Below the pieces are notes generated by a model. That model did not search any database, was not told the origin of the DNA, and saw only the letters and a program-made list of their open reading frames with translations. 54,496 nt of DNA from Cyclobacterium xiamenense (GTDB lineage: Bacteria; Bacteroidota; Bacteroidia; Cytophagales; Cyclobacteriaceae). The stretch spans positions 1 to 54,496 of the forward strand of contig NZ_WIOK01000033.1 in NCBI RefSeq assembly GCF_009467825.1, written 5' to 3'. Of the stretch, positions 1 to 9,635 are shown one piece after another. The position numbers were made by a program, and so were the translations under genes. Every line of letters begins with the position of its first letter. Within the stretch, counting starts at the first letter, position 1.

Positions 1-87
<87 letters not shown>

Positions 88-309
88 AAAGTTTGTTTGG
101 CGTCTCTGATATACCTACTCACGTAAACTATACCAAGATCGCCTGTTGTCTCTGTGGCTCGAAGAAATTACTTCTGTTTTTACTTTTTTGTCTGACAATA
201 CTTCAAAGAACTTAATCCGACCTCTTATACCCCCTTTCGGAGCAGTCAACCGGCTTGTCCAAAACGCTCCAAAACACCCTTTCTCTGATGTCTTTTCCGT
301 TTGGGTTTG
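88..309 (-). other. rRNA operon leader region
   Basis: About 220 bases separate the predicted rRNA promoter from the mature 16S 5' end. No protein-coding gene is supported here on either strand; the short open frames that cross it have no recognisable content. It is best read as the transcribed leader that is removed during 16S maturation. I could not identify individual anti-termination boxes with confidence. Confidence 0.6.
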
Positions 310-340
310 CAAAGGTAGAAAAAATTTAACCCCAAACAAA
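310..340 (-). promoter_or_regulatory. rRNA operon promoter (-33/-7 type)
   Basis: On the minus strand a TTTG element (337-340) is followed by exactly 19 bases and then TACCTTTG (310-317). This is a full match to the Bacteroidota primary sigma consensus TTTG-N19-TAnnTTTG. Predicted transcription start is near 303, pointing into the 16S gene. The same geometry occurs in front of the neighbouring tRNA (598-628), which supports both calls. Confidence 0.8.
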
Positions 341-413
341 CTTATTTTAATCTTTTTTCAACGACCTCCGGATGCATTCGCTAACTCATTCCGTTTCCCC
401 CCGTTTGGGATCA

Positions 414-444
414 CAAAGATGAACGCTTTTTTTTGGTAGGCAAT
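414..444 (-). promoter_or_regulatory. possible second upstream rRNA promoter
   Basis: On the minus strand ATTG (441-444) is followed by 19 bases and CATCTTTG (414-421), one mismatch in each box from TTTG-N19-TAnnTTTG. It lies about 100 bases upstream of the stronger promoter and points the same way, so it may be a tandem rRNA promoter. It could also be chance in an AT-rich gap. Confidence 0.4.
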
Positions 445-504
445 GCAATTTTGCGTTTTTTTTAAGATTTTTTTCGCACAAAACCTGTAATGAAGCGAAA
501 TATG

Positions 505-578
505 TGACCTCGCCAGGATTCAAACCTGGAACCTCTTGAGCCGTAATCAAGTGCTCTATTCAATTGAGCTACGAGGCC
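505..578 (-). tRNA. tRNA-Arg (anticodon ACG)
   Basis: A 74-base cloverleaf on the minus strand. The acceptor stem GGCCTCG pairs with CGAGGTC (one G-U), the D arm starts GCTC, the anticodon stem CTTGA/TCAAG encloses loop TTACGGC with anticodon ACG, and the T arm is CCAGG-TTTGAAT-CCTGG. A73 is the discriminator; CCA is not encoded. ACG implies adenosine-to-inosine editing by TadA to read CGU/CGC/CGA. A full consensus promoter lies just upstream (598-628). Confidence 0.96.
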
Positions 579-597
579 ATTTCTTCTAAATGGAATG

Positions 598-628
598 CAA
601 AGGTAATGAATGCAAACAAAAATACAAA
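598..628 (-). promoter_or_regulatory. promoter of tRNA-Arg
   Basis: On the minus strand TTTG (625-628), 19 bases, then TACCTTTG (598-605): a perfect TTTG-N19-TAnnTTTG promoter. Predicted start near 591, about 13 bases before the mature tRNA 5' end at 578. Confidence 0.8.
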
Positions 629-755
629 GCCCATCACCCAGGAAAGAATGCCGTTCGACCAATTTTAATTTAAGAATTATTAAGATGAATAACACGCCAA
701 ATCAAGCAAGATTTCATAATTTAGCCGATCAATTGAAAAATTAACGATTGTTTTC

Positions 756-1490
756 ATGAAAAGACTTACCCTAATTTGCCTTTTACTCGCAGCTACTTTT
801 CACCTACACGCTCAGGAAAAAGAAAAAACACCCATAGGCGGCCGGCCCAATATAAAAGGAGATCTGTTTCTGGATTTTGGTTTTAACCTGCTTAATAACC
901 GACCGGAAGATCTTAACACCCGATTTATTCCATCCCGAGTGGTGAATGTTTACTACCAAACGCAGCTGCCTTTGGGCGAAAACTCTGGGTTTACTTTTAA
1001 CCCCGGCCTGGGATTCGGCTTGGAGAAATTGGCATTTCAAGGCAACCAAACGCTGATTCCGGACCCAGCAAAAGGTGGCAACTCCAGTCAACTGGTCCCC
1101 ATATCGGATATCTATGGGGAAAATATCCGCGTGGAAACGAACACCATGGCCCTTAATTACCTGGATATCCCACTTGAAATACGGTACCATGCCAACAAAA
1201 ATGACTACAATTCCGGCTTTCGCGTGGCTGTCGGCGGAAAGATTGGCGTACTATACAATGCGCACTCTAAAATCACTGTAACCGATAGCGAGGGATTGAC
1301 CCAAAAAGTGAAAAACAGCCAGGATTATGGCTTGAGCCCCATTCGGTACGGGGTTTACACGCGTTTGGGTTTCCCTGGATTTAATGTGTGGGGATACTAT
1401 GGATTAAACGGTCTATTTGATGGCGAACAAGGACCTTTTGGCACAGAGGCCACCCAGTTTAACTTCGGAATTTCCGTTGCCCTGTTCTAA
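756..1490 (+). CDS. outer-membrane beta-barrel protein (porin family)
   Basis: A 244-residue protein with a clear signal peptide (MKRLTLICLLLAATFHLHAQ, cleavage after about residue 19). The rest alternates short aromatic/hydrophobic strands with polar turns, including repeated G-F-G type strand patterns and a C-terminal residue F. This fits the small outer-membrane beta-barrel (PorT-like) proteins common in Bacteroidota. It probably sits in the outer membrane; its role (structural, transport or assembly) cannot be told from sequence. Start chosen at the ATG of the signal peptide. It stands alone, converging on the PAP2-like gene. Confidence 0.7.
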   Translation: MKRLTLICLLLAATFHLHAQEKEKTPIGGRPNIKGDLFLDFGFNLLNNRPEDLNTRFIPSRVVNVYYQTQLPLGENSGFTFNPGLGFGLEKLAFQGNQTLIPDPAKGGNSSQLVPISDIYGENIRVETNTMALNYLDIPLEIRYHANKNDYNSGFRVAVGGKIGVLYNAHSKITVTDSEGLTQKVKNSQDYGLSPIRYGVYTRLGFPGFNVWGYYGLNGLFDGEQGPFGTEATQFNFGISVALF

Positions 1491-1534
1491 TGCCATTCCG
1501 GAAATCCCCGAATGCAACCTTACCGACGTACATT

Positions 1535-2158
1535 TTAAGCTACCAACAGGGAATACAGCACAGAAAAATTAATTCCAAATCCCAGGGCAAAACCCGCATA
1601 CACCTCCAAGGGCTTGTGCGCATTTAGGTACAACCTGGCCGTTCCTACCAGACCACTGATGACGATAATCACTAGTAAATAATAAAACATCGGTGGGGAA
1701 TAAAACTTTACCGATAAGACTGCCACCAGAGCAACCCAGCCCCCTAAAGCCGTTTGGTGCGCACTAATTTTCCAAAAATAGGTAACCGCTGTCAAGGCCA
1801 TGAGACTAAACGTGGCCAACCCAAGGGTCGCGATTAGCAGCTCATCGACATTTAATTTCCAGTAAAAGAAACCCGAAGTCATGCAATAGAATACGCTGAC
1901 CAGTAGAAACGGAACCAACCGTTCTCGTTTTTCGGGTAGGTGAAAGCTATGTATGAGATCAGAAAAACGCATCCCCACCAATCCCAGTAGCGGAACCAGA
2001 AACGTCGTAAACCCGACTAGCAGAGCGATTGACCATTTCGCTTCCCCGGGCACAACCGTCGCCTCCGGAACAATGTAAAATAAGGTAAGTACCATCATGG
2101 AGGGAATTAAAAGCGGTTGGAAGACCACCGAAACTCCCAATGCAAATTTCCTACACAC
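1535..2158 (-). CDS. PAP2-like integral membrane protein
   Basis: A 207-residue protein with about six hydrophobic segments and a GTG start that directly abuts the rpoN stop codon, so it is likely co-transcribed and coupled with rpoN. The layout and residues resemble PAP2 (phosphatidic acid phosphatase type 2) proteins: a KxSAHQ segment near residue 130 replaces the usual PSGH motif, and RLYLNAHKPLE near residue 180 matches R-x5-H-x3-D/E with E in place of D. The first lysine/arginine motif is not convincing. It may be a lipid phosphatase with altered motifs or a PAP2 relative with no activity. The fold call is fairly safe; activity is not. Confidence 0.6.
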   Translation of the reverse strand: MCRKFALGVSVVFQPLLIPSMMVLTLFYIVPEATVVPGEAKWSIALLVGFTTFLVPLLGLVGMRFSDLIHSFHLPEKRERLVPFLLVSVFYCMTSGFFYWKLNVDELLIATLGLATFSLMALTAVTYFWKISAHQTALGGWVALVAVLSVKFYSPPMFYYLLVIIVISGLVGTARLYLNAHKPLEVYAGFALGFGINFSVLYSLLVA

Positions 2159-3613
2159 CTATAACTCCTTTCTTAACCTGGCCACCGGGATCTGCAGTTG
2201 TTCCCTGTATTTGGCTACAGTCCTTCGGGCTATGTTGTATCCTTTCTGATTGAGTAATTTCACCAGTTTGTCGTCAGAGAGCGGTTTCTTTTTGTCTTCC
2301 TCTTCCACCAATTTGTTGAGTACGCTTTTGACCTCCCGATTACTAACATCCTCCCCTCCGTCGGTAGCGATTCCTTCCGAGAAAAAGTATTTTAGTGGAA
2401 ACACCCCAAATTCGGTCTGTATGGCTTTGCTGTTTGCTACCCGAGATACAGTCGATATATCCATGTCGATTTTTTCAGCAATGTCCTTTAGTATCATGGG
2501 ACGAAGTTTTGTCTCGTCCCCATCCACAAAAAACTCTTGCTGGTAATCGAGTATGGCCTGCATGGTTTTCATCAATGTTTGCTGCCGCTGTTTGATCGCG
2601 TCGATGAACCATTTTGCAGAATCCAGCTTTTGTTTAACAAAGGTTACGGTCTCTTTGAGCTTTTTATCTTTCTTGTCGCTCTTGTCATAGGCGTTAAACA
2701 TCTCGGAGTAGGACCTGGACACTTTAAGTTCTGGCGCATTCTTTGAATTCAGAACTATTTCAAACTTCCCGTTGGTATTATTCAGGATAAAGTCGGGAAT
2801 TACGTAATGATTTCGTACCATACCGTCCGAAATTCCTCCCGGTTTTGGATTCAACCGGGTGATACTATGAATCACCTCCTTAAGTTCCTCTTCTTCTATT
2901 CCTGCCTTTTTCAGAATCTTATCGTAATGCTTCTTGGTAAATTCCTCAAAGCAATGTTGCACAACAAAAATGGCTTTTTGTACCAGGGGCTCGTTTGTAT
3001 CATCCCTTCGTTCCAATTGAATAATCAGGCATTCCTGAAGGTTTCTGGCTGCGATACCCGGGGGATCAAACCCCTGAATTTTAAGCAGGATCTCTTCTAC
3101 CTCATCCAGGTCCGTCTCCACGTTCTGACTGAAAGCCAAATCGTTGATGATTGCTTCCAGACTCCTGCGGATGTAGCCGTCGTTTTCGATGCTACCGATG
3201 AGCTGCCTTCCAATCAACCGCTGCTGCTCGTCTAGTTTTAAAAAATTCAATTGAGAAAGTAGCTGCTCGTGAAGGGTAGAATGGCTGGAAATCGGCATTT
3301 CCCGATCTTCTTCGTCTCCGGAATAGTTCCCATCCCCCTGCATTTTGTACCCACCGTACTCTTCATTTAAATATTCGTCAATATTGATGTCTTTGTCTTC
3401 CTTTACATCCGGAACCTCCGTTCCCTCCGCAAATTCCTCTGCCTGAATGTCCGAATCGGACTCCTTTCCCTCCTCTAATGCAGGATTGATCTCCAATTCC
3501 TCCTCAATCCGCGCTTCCAGCTCGGCCGTTGGCACCTGTAAAAGCTTAATAAACTGTATCTGCTGAGGAGATAACTTTTGGGATAAGATCTGATTTAAAT
3601 TCAGTTTTTGCAT
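2159..3613 (-). CDS. rpoN: RNA polymerase sigma-54 factor
   Basis: A 484-residue sigma-54 factor. Residues 1-50 are the glutamine/leucine-rich region I (LSQKLSPQQIQFIKLLQ) that contacts activator ATPases, residues about 50-110 are acidic region II, and the C-terminus carries the RpoN box (ARRTVAKYRE, about residues 462-471) that reads the -24 element. It directs core RNA polymerase to -24/-12 promoters that need AAA+ activators. Length and order match the family. The downstream PAP2-like gene starts at the base after the stop. No activator gene is in this window. Confidence 0.97.
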   Translation of the reverse strand: MQKLNLNQILSQKLSPQQIQFIKLLQVPTAELEARIEEELEINPALEEGKESDSDIQAEEFAEGTEVPDVKEDKDINIDEYLNEEYGGYKMQGDGNYSGDEEDREMPISSHSTLHEQLLSQLNFLKLDEQQRLIGRQLIGSIENDGYIRRSLEAIINDLAFSQNVETDLDEVEEILLKIQGFDPPGIAARNLQECLIIQLERRDDTNEPLVQKAIFVVQHCFEEFTKKHYDKILKKAGIEEEELKEVIHSITRLNPKPGGISDGMVRNHYVIPDFILNNTNGKFEIVLNSKNAPELKVSRSYSEMFNAYDKSDKKDKKLKETVTFVKQKLDSAKWFIDAIKQRQQTLMKTMQAILDYQQEFFVDGDETKLRPMILKDIAEKIDMDISTVSRVANSKAIQTEFGVFPLKYFFSEGIATDGGEDVSNREVKSVLNKLVEEEDKKKPLSDDKLVKLLNQKGYNIARRTVAKYREQLQIPVARLRKEL

Positions 3614-3798
3614 ATATTCTTTGACCTGGTATGGGTTAGGTACGTGTAAATCAGGGGCTATCGAACGGACGTCCCGCTTTCATTCTTCAAATTTAGGAAA
3701 TAAGATCAAAATTTTGATAAAAAGCGTATTATATCGTTTTTTTGCATTCACTTTACACACAGTCCGCATAGGTATTCACTTCAATAGAAAAACGAATC

Positions 3799-5250
3799 AT
3801 GTCATTTAACAAACGAATAAAAATTAAACGTTTAATCGAAAACACCTACACAGGCGAGACTGTAACGGTAATGGGCTGGGTACGAACCCGACGCAGCAAC
3901 AAGCACGTAACCTTCATCGCCTTGAATGATGGTTCCAGCATTCAAAATTACCAGATTGTTGCAGACCCGGAAAAAATCAACGAAGAACTACTCAAAAAAG
4001 CAAATACGGGTGCCTGTCTTAAAATTACCGGTACGGTGGTCGCCTCTCAGGGTAGCGGCCAACAATCGGAAATTCAGGCGGATCGGATAAAAATCCTGGG
4101 AGAAGCGGACCCGGACAAATACCCCATTCAACCCAAAAAACACTCCCTGGAGTTTTTGCGAGAAAACGCCCATTTGCGGGTCCGAACCAATACGTTTGGC
4201 GCCATTTTTCGTATTCGCCACCATTTGGCTTTTGCCGTACACCAGTATTTCCACCAAAAGGGATTTTTCTACCTGCATTCGCCCATTATCACTGCGTCGG
4301 ATGCCGAAGGGGCCGGAGAAACCTTCCAGGTCACCACGCTGGATCTAAAAAATCCACCCAGGGACGAAAACAACGCCATCAATTTCAAAGAAGATTTCTT
4401 CGAACGCGCAACCAACCTTACCGTTTCTGGTCAATTGGAGGGGGAACTCGCAGCACTGGCCCTCTCGGAAATCTATACCTTCGGGCCTACCTTCCGGGCG
4501 GAAAACTCTAATACAACGCGGCACCTGGCCGAATTCTGGATGATTGAGCCGGAGATGGCATTTTACGATGCGGAAGACAACCAGGACCTGGCGGAAGATT
4601 TCCTACAGTACATCATCGGCTTCGCGCTGGAAAATTGCCAGGAAGACCTTGCCTTTCTTGACCAACGCGCGGCCGAAGAAGAAAAAAACAAAAAGGCCGA
4701 ACAACGCAGTGAACTTGGCCTGCTCGAACGCCTTGAATTTGTGACCAAAAATACCTTCGAACGCGTCAGCTACACCGAGGCATTGGATATCCTGCGAAAC
4801 TCCAAACCGAATAAAAAGAAAAAATTCACCTACCCCATCGACGAATGGGGTACAGACCTGCAATCCGAGCACGAAAGGTACCTGGTCGAAAAACATTTTA
4901 AAAAGCCGGTGATCATCACCGACTATCCCAAAGCCATCAAATCGTTTTACATGAGGCAAACCGAGGATGGAAAAACAGTGGCTGCCATGGACATTCTGTT
5001 TCCGGGTATCGGGGAAATCATCGGCGGTTCTCAACGGGAAGAAAGATTGGACAAGCTGACCGAACGAATGCAGGAATTGGGCATTAGTCAGGAGGAAATG
5101 TGGTGGTACCTGGATACCCGACGCTTTGGCACGGCACCCCACGCCGGCTTTGGACTGGGCTTTGAGCGATTGGTCCAATTTGTCACCGGAATGAGCAATA
5201 TACGGGACGTAATTCCCTTCCCCAGAACACCCGGCAACGCCGAATTTTGA
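3799..5250 (+). CDS. asnS: asparagine--tRNA ligase
   Basis: A 483-residue class IIb aminoacyl-tRNA synthetase that attaches asparagine to tRNA-Asn in the cytosol. The N-terminal OB-fold anticodon-binding domain covers about residues 15-110 ([21 protein letters not shown]). Motif 2 begins at about residue 231 ([20 protein letters not shown]) and motif 3 at about 449 (GFGLGFERL), ending [12 protein letters not shown] as expected. The central region has the charged insertion (about 290-310) usual in bacterial AsnRS. AsnRS-type rather than AspRS-type by the C-terminus. It is divergent from rpoN. Confidence 0.97.
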   Translation: MSFNKRIKIKRLIENTYTGETVTVMGWVRTRRSNKHVTFIALNDGSSIQNYQIVADPEKINEELLKKANTGACLKITGTVVASQGSGQQSEIQADRIKILGEADPDKYPIQPKKHSLEFLRENAHLRVRTNTFGAIFRIRHHLAFAVHQYFHQKGFFYLHSPIITASDAEGAGETFQVTTLDLKNPPRDENNAINFKEDFFERATNLTVSGQLEGELAALALSEIYTFGPTFRAENSNTTRHLAEFWMIEPEMAFYDAEDNQDLAEDFLQYIIGFALENCQEDLAFLDQRAAEEEKNKKAEQRSELGLLERLEFVTKNTFERVSYTEALDILRNSKPNKKKKFTYPIDEWGTDLQSEHERYLVEKHFKKPVIITDYPKAIKSFYMRQTEDGKTVAAMDILFPGIGEIIGGSQREERLDKLTERMQELGISQEEMWWYLDTRRFGTAPHAGFGLGFERLVQFVTGMSNIRDVIPFPRTPGNAEF

Positions 5251-5592
5251 CGGAGATCGTAGCCCGGAGCCGGTAACCTGCGCAAAGGCTAGGAACCCCT
5301 CTCTGGCTTGATTCGGACGAATTGCCTTAAATTTGCCACATAATCCTATAATCTCCGGGTAAAAATAGCACCCAACAAGCTGTCAGGGTTTATCTACTCT
5401 ACGCGTCTACGCGAGAGGTTGATTGAATAGCAACCAAAACCCATCACGTATGCAGACCATAAGAATAAATCGGCAACGCCTAGGTATAACGGTGCGAACA
5501 AAAATTCAATTTAGCCATCAGAAGACGCTCGCAGATTAAAACAGCTGCCTTGGAGGTAGGCGTATTTTTGTCCGGAAGTATACCTCCCCCAT

Positions 5593-6225
5593 GGAAATCG
5601 AACGCAGATCAACATAGAAGAAGATAACTGGTACATCAATAGAGATATTACCAATCCCGGTTCTCCTGAGGAGCGCCTGCTACTGAATGTGGGGATGGTC
5701 ACTACCGTTTTTGAGGACAAGGGGGGGGAATCGAAAAACAAGTGGATGCCGTTGACCCGTGGGAAAACACCCAAACCTGTATCCATCGCATCCCCGAATA
5801 CCTGAGCCTCGGAGTGAATGGGTTTGATAGTTCGCTTCAGGGGTATTGCCCGGCTATGAGGGGGCCTCAATACCGCTTTTGAACCGAATGGCGCGTTGAG
5901 AAAGAAGTACATGCAAGGGGTGGAGAAAGTAATCGTTGCAGCGGATCAAAAGGGAGCATTTCTTATGCTGTCCTGTTTCTACCAACGGCAGCGGGACGAT
6001 GATTTCACTTTGGAAAACAAACAAGCCATTAGTGAAGCCGTTCGGAATACCGCCAACTGCCTTTCCAATTAGGAAATGCCCCTAGAAAATCACCAAAAAA
6101 AGGTGGTTCGGAGACCGGAGGCAGCAGGACCTTACGACCTACGAGTGGTGGTATACGCCCACGATGGAAGGCTGTTGTACCAGTCTGCTCTGGTAGCTAT
6201 CGAAGTCAGTCCGACGACAAAATAA
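5593..6225 (+). pseudogene. decayed glycoside-hydrolase-like gene (several frameshifts)
   Basis: No intact frame, but joined pieces read as a protein: EEDNWYINRDITNPGSPEER and LLLNVGMVTTVFEDKGGE from 5593, then IEKQVDAVDPWENTQ and IHRIPEYLSLGVNGF after a slip in a run of G near 5720, then NTAFEPNGALRKKYMQGVEK and AADQKGAFLMLSCFYQRQRD after another slip near 5870, stopping at about 6072. A further open piece (PYDLRVVVYAHDGRLLYQ) ends at 6225. The content resembles the N-terminal part of a secreted TIM-barrel glycoside hydrolase (GH5-like). At least three frame changes make it a pseudogene. Bases 5251-5592 and 6226-6337 show no gene. Confidence 0.6.
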
Positions 6226-6337
6226 ACGGCTGCAGATAAAAAACCCCGATACATCAAGTCCGCAATTTGTACCAATCCGGTTCCAGTTTAATTGCGGTAC
6301 AATAGGAAATAGTTGGGTTTAATTCGTATATTAGTAA

Positions 6338-6790
6338 GTGGAAAAATTTCTTAAATACCTAAAAATTGAAGGAGTTGGTGGTCATGTCGTCCGTATTTCT
6401 CTGGCCTGCCTTCTTTTGTTTGGCGGATTTACCAAGTTAAAGCTCATTGGTGCCCTGGAGTATAGTCTTTTTTGGGCCATTTTACTTGCAGGAATCGAAA
6501 CCTTCGCGGCGTTTGGATTACTGATCCATTACAAAAAGCCGCTGATCGGGATGGTTGGGGGCATACTCGCCCTATTGTCCATCTTTATTCGGGTGGTCTT
6601 CTCCATCGAATGGGTGCGCGGTCATATCCTCCAAACGGATTCCTTTCTTTCGGCGCTTAACTCCATTTTTGGCATCTATAACAACGGGCTCTTTCACATC
6701 GCCCTGCTTTTTGGCGCCGCCATTTACTGCCTGGGCAATTCCTTTAAAGCATACGTTGCTGAGCGGATTACCCGCCCTTGGCCTCATTAA
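6338..6790 (+). CDS. small four-helix membrane protein (DoxX/DUF417-like)
   Basis: A 150-residue protein with four predicted membrane helices (about residues 17-40, 42-63, 67-90 and 112-135). The RISLACLLLFGGFTKLK stretch in helix 1 followed by a second helix pair resembles DoxX/DUF417 inner-membrane proteins, but no catalytic residues are visible and the assignment is loose. Start is GTG at 6338; there is no in-frame ATG nearby. It converges on the tolC-type gene with a 7-base gap. Function not known. Confidence 0.5.
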   Translation: MEKFLKYLKIEGVGGHVVRISLACLLLFGGFTKLKLIGALEYSLFWAILLAGIETFAAFGLLIHYKKPLIGMVGGILALLSIFIRVVFSIEWVRGHILQTDSFLSALNSIFGIYNNGLFHIALLFGAAIYCLGNSFKAYVAERITRPWPH

Positions 6791-6797
6791 ACTCGGT

Positions 6798-8288
6798 TTA
6801 CTCTTCCTGGAAACTCATTTCAGGGCTGTAAAGCAACTCCTTATTCTCAAAATCGTAAAGTGTCAGCCTTCTGAGCTCAAAATACGCCGTCCAATAGTCT
6901 CTTAGGGATTCAACGTAACTCCTCCTGTTTTCATCCTTTTCGCGCTGGGCTATTCCCAAATCGGTAATGGATACATTTCCACTCTGGTACCTGCGGAAAG
7001 ATATTTCGTACCGTTTGTCGGCAACCTCATCGGAAGTCTTCGTGATCTCCAGCCGATCTTTGAGCATGATAAAATTCCGAACCCGGGTAAAAATTTCCTG
7101 CTCGAAATTGATGATTTCCTGCTCAATTTCAAATTCCGTGAGCTTTTGATTGGCCTTTGCCATACTCATTCTGGCTTTGTTCCGTCCCCAATCCAAAATG
7201 GGCACTCCAATGCTCAGATTTACCAAGGCCTGGGTATTGGGATTGGAATAGATATCTCCCCACATCAAGGCCGCCTTGTTGTACCCATAGCTGGCGTTCA
7301 AATTCATCTGAAAACGTTGCCCCCTGGCCTGGGCTACGTCTGCCTGCGCCTCCATTCGCTGCCTTTCGAAACTAATAGCATCGGATCGGTTCTGAAACGC
7401 ATATTCGATTGCTTGTTCCACATTGACCTCAAAATCCGGGATTTCATCAGGTAACTTCAGATTTAGGGTCGTGCTTTCGTTCAGCCCTATGTAGGATTTC
7501 AAGCGAAGGGAAGATGCTTCCATATCCAACCGAGCCTGTGCCACATCTTGCCGCGCTTCCAACACCTGCAATTCCACCTGCAACAATTTATCTTCGTAGG
7601 TGGTGCCGATATTGTATCGCCCCTGTTCGATCCTTAAAATCGCTTCGGAGTTTTGCAGGTTCTTTGTGGCAATATCCAGGTTTACCTGGGCCACCAAAAA
7701 ATCAAAAAACATCTGGGTTACCCATTCGCTGATCTGTTCCATCTCCTCTACAAATTCTCGCTTACTCTCTTCATAACGAATGGGTTCAATTTTTCGATCC
7801 CACTTAAAGGGGTTAAAGGCAAAAATGGGTTGGGACAGGCGAATGTTTACCGGAACGCCACTCCACCGCGTCTGACTTTCGGAATCCGAGGCCAGAAAAT
7901 TGTCAAAACGGTTGGTCGAACTGTTGACGGAGATGATGCCACCCGTGGGCCCAATTACCTGGCGGAGTCCCAATTCCAAATCCACCAAATTTTGCCTCAC
8001 TTCCCGGAACTCAATGGTCCCGTCCGGTTGGGTGACGTTATTGAAGGCCTGCGAATACTGCGGCAGGGTGCCTTCCAGGCGCAACTGGGGGTTAAAATTG
8101 GATTGGTACAGGCGATAGCTCCAGTACCGGTTTTCTCTTCGGGTATCCGCATTCAGGGCAGCCGGAGATTGTTGTTTAGCCCGTAAAATGATCTCTTCCA
8201 GGGTATACGAAACGACCTGCTGGGAATGGACAGAAAAAATGATCGCTAAAAACATAACGATCAGGTTTGGTAGAAATAGTTTATTCAT
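6798..8288 (-). CDS. TolC-family outer-membrane efflux protein
   Basis: A 496-residue outer-membrane channel protein with a signal peptide (cleavage after about residue 22, IFSVHSQ). It has the duplicated long coiled-coil helices of the outer membrane efflux family, for example RENRYWSYRLYQSNFNPQLR near the N-terminus and the second repeat starting about residue 300. It would form the trimeric outer-membrane tunnel of an efflux complex. It is the third gene of an operon: its start overlaps the permease stop by 8 bases. The adaptor and permease upstream supply the other two parts. Confidence 0.9.
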   Translation of the reverse strand: MNKLFLPNLIVMFLAIIFSVHSQQVVSYTLEEIILRAKQQSPAALNADTRRENRYWSYRLYQSNFNPQLRLEGTLPQYSQAFNNVTQPDGTIEFREVRQNLVDLELGLRQVIGPTGGIISVNSSTNRFDNFLASDSESQTRWSGVPVNIRLSQPIFAFNPFKWDRKIEPIRYEESKREFVEEMEQISEWVTQMFFDFLVAQVNLDIATKNLQNSEAILRIEQGRYNIGTTYEDKLLQVELQVLEARQDVAQARLDMEASSLRLKSYIGLNESTTLNLKLPDEIPDFEVNVEQAIEYAFQNRSDAISFERQRMEAQADVAQARGQRFQMNLNASYGYNKAALMWGDIYSNPNTQALVNLSIGVPILDWGRNKARMSMAKANQKLTEFEIEQEIINFEQEIFTRVRNFIMLKDRLEITKTSDEVADKRYEISFRRYQSGNVSITDLGIAQREKDENRRSYVESLRDYWTAYFELRRLTLYDFENKELLYSPEMSFQEE

Positions 8289-9591
8289 AGCGTAAAGAGG
8301 TTATCGGATCCTGGCTGGCGGCTCTCTTGGCTGGGGTAATCCCAAAAACCAAGCCTACTGTGGCTGCCACCCCAAAGGACAATACGATGGAACTCAGCGT
8401 AATTACAGTAGGGAAATCGGCAAAAGTGGATACCAAATGGGCCAATACGATACCCAAAATCACACCTATCAAGCCGCCAGAAACACTGATCATAATGGAT
8501 TCAAATAGAAACTGATTCACAATATCGTTCTTTTTTGCTCCCAACGAAAGCCTTAGGCCAATTTCTTTTATTCTTTCCATCACCGATGCCAACATGATGT
8601 TCATGATACCGATACCTCCCACCAGCAGCGAAATGCCTGCAATCGCCCCCAATACGATGTTAAATATATTTTGAGTGCGTTGTTGTTGTTTAAGAAGTAG
8701 CTCGGGAATTGTGATTTCGAAATCCACTACATTGAAATGCCTTCTTTCCAGCATTTTGGCCAATACCTCCGCAGTGGGGTTCAGCAATTCGCTTTCCGAT
8801 ACCTGAATGACCATCTTATCCAGTTGGTGGTAATTACTGGATCCGCTATTGCTATCGTTTAATCTCGATTCGGTGACCAGGTCCCTATTTTTATAGCGGA
8901 TGAGCATGGTTTGAATCGGTACGTAGACATCCATATTGAAGTCCCGGATGCCTAGCTTGGATATACTTGATTCCGAAACGATCCGCTCTTCCAAAATACC
9001 AACGACCTCTAGCCATTGATTACCGCTTTTTATCTTTTTGCCAATCGGACTTTCGTTTGGGAAAAAGCGTGCCGCCACGTTTCTCCCAATGATACAAACG
9101 GGGTCTCCCTTTACCAGATTCTTTTCACTAAACATTCTGCCGGCTCTCAACTTAAAATCGAGCACGTCAAAATACGCCGGGGTTACACCCACCAGCTTGG
9201 CAGATCTTCGGACGCCACTTTTTACAATATAGGTGTCCAATACGATTTCCGGGCTGATCTTGCTGATTCCAGGGATGATGTCACGAATGGCCTCGGCATC
9301 TTGTAACTTCAGACCCGGAGAAAATTTATTGCGCTCCTTTTCCAAACTGCTATTTTCATCCAGCTGCTCCTCTAGTTGCTCCACTACCGGTACGACCACG
9401 ATGTTGTTTACACCTACCAGCTTGATCTGTTCCATGATTTCTTGCTGTGCTCCGGTACCGATGGCCAGCATGGCAATGACGGCTGCTACCCCAAAAATAA
9501 TCCCCAAAGCGGTCAAAAGAGAACGTACCTTATTGGCCAGTACTGCCTCAAAAGCGATATAAAAATTGGCTAAAAGCCTCTCGTTAAACAT
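8281..9591 (-). CDS. MacB-type ABC transporter permease
   Basis: A 436-residue permease: one N-terminal membrane helix (about 20-42), a periplasmic MacB-core domain (about 45-300), then an FtsX domain with three helices (starting about 310, 355 and 400), ending in TPAKRAASQDPITSLRYE, a typical permease tail. Such type VII ABC exporters use ATP hydrolysis to drive a periplasmic lever that moves substrate into the TolC tunnel. This protein has no nucleotide-binding domain and no ATPase gene lies beside it, so the ATPase must be encoded elsewhere. Operon with the adaptor (44-base gap) and TolC gene (8-base overlap). Confidence 0.9.
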   Translation of the reverse strand: MFNERLLANFYIAFEAVLANKVRSLLTALGIIFGVAAVIAMLAIGTGAQQEIMEQIKLVGVNNIVVVPVVEQLEEQLDENSSLEKERNKFSPGLKLQDAEAIRDIIPGISKISPEIVLDTYIVKSGVRRSAKLVGVTPAYFDVLDFKLRAGRMFSEKNLVKGDPVCIIGRNVAARFFPNESPIGKKIKSGNQWLEVVGILEERIVSESSISKLGIRDFNMDVYVPIQTMLIRYKNRDLVTESRLNDSNSGSSNYHQLDKMVIQVSESELLNPTAEVLAKMLERRHFNVVDFEITIPELLLKQQQRTQNIFNIVLGAIAGISLLVGGIGIMNIMLASVMERIKEIGLRLSLGAKKNDIVNQFLFESIMISVSGGLIGVILGIVLAHLVSTFADFPTVITLSSIVLSFGVAATVGLVFGITPAKRAASQDPITSLRYE

Positions 9592-9635
9592 AGGTTTGAT
9601 TAAGATAAGGAATGGTACTTTTTAGCGGTGTCTGT

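Noticed and set aside
462-695. Minus-strand open frame with the text LVAQLNRALDYGSRGSRFES
   Set aside because: This is the well-known false translation of a tRNA gene; the tRNA-Arg at 505-578 explains it.
5511-5912. 133-codon minus-strand frame in the 5.3-6.3 kb gap
   Set aside because: It runs opposite the readable but frameshifted hydrolase pseudogene and has no recognisable content.
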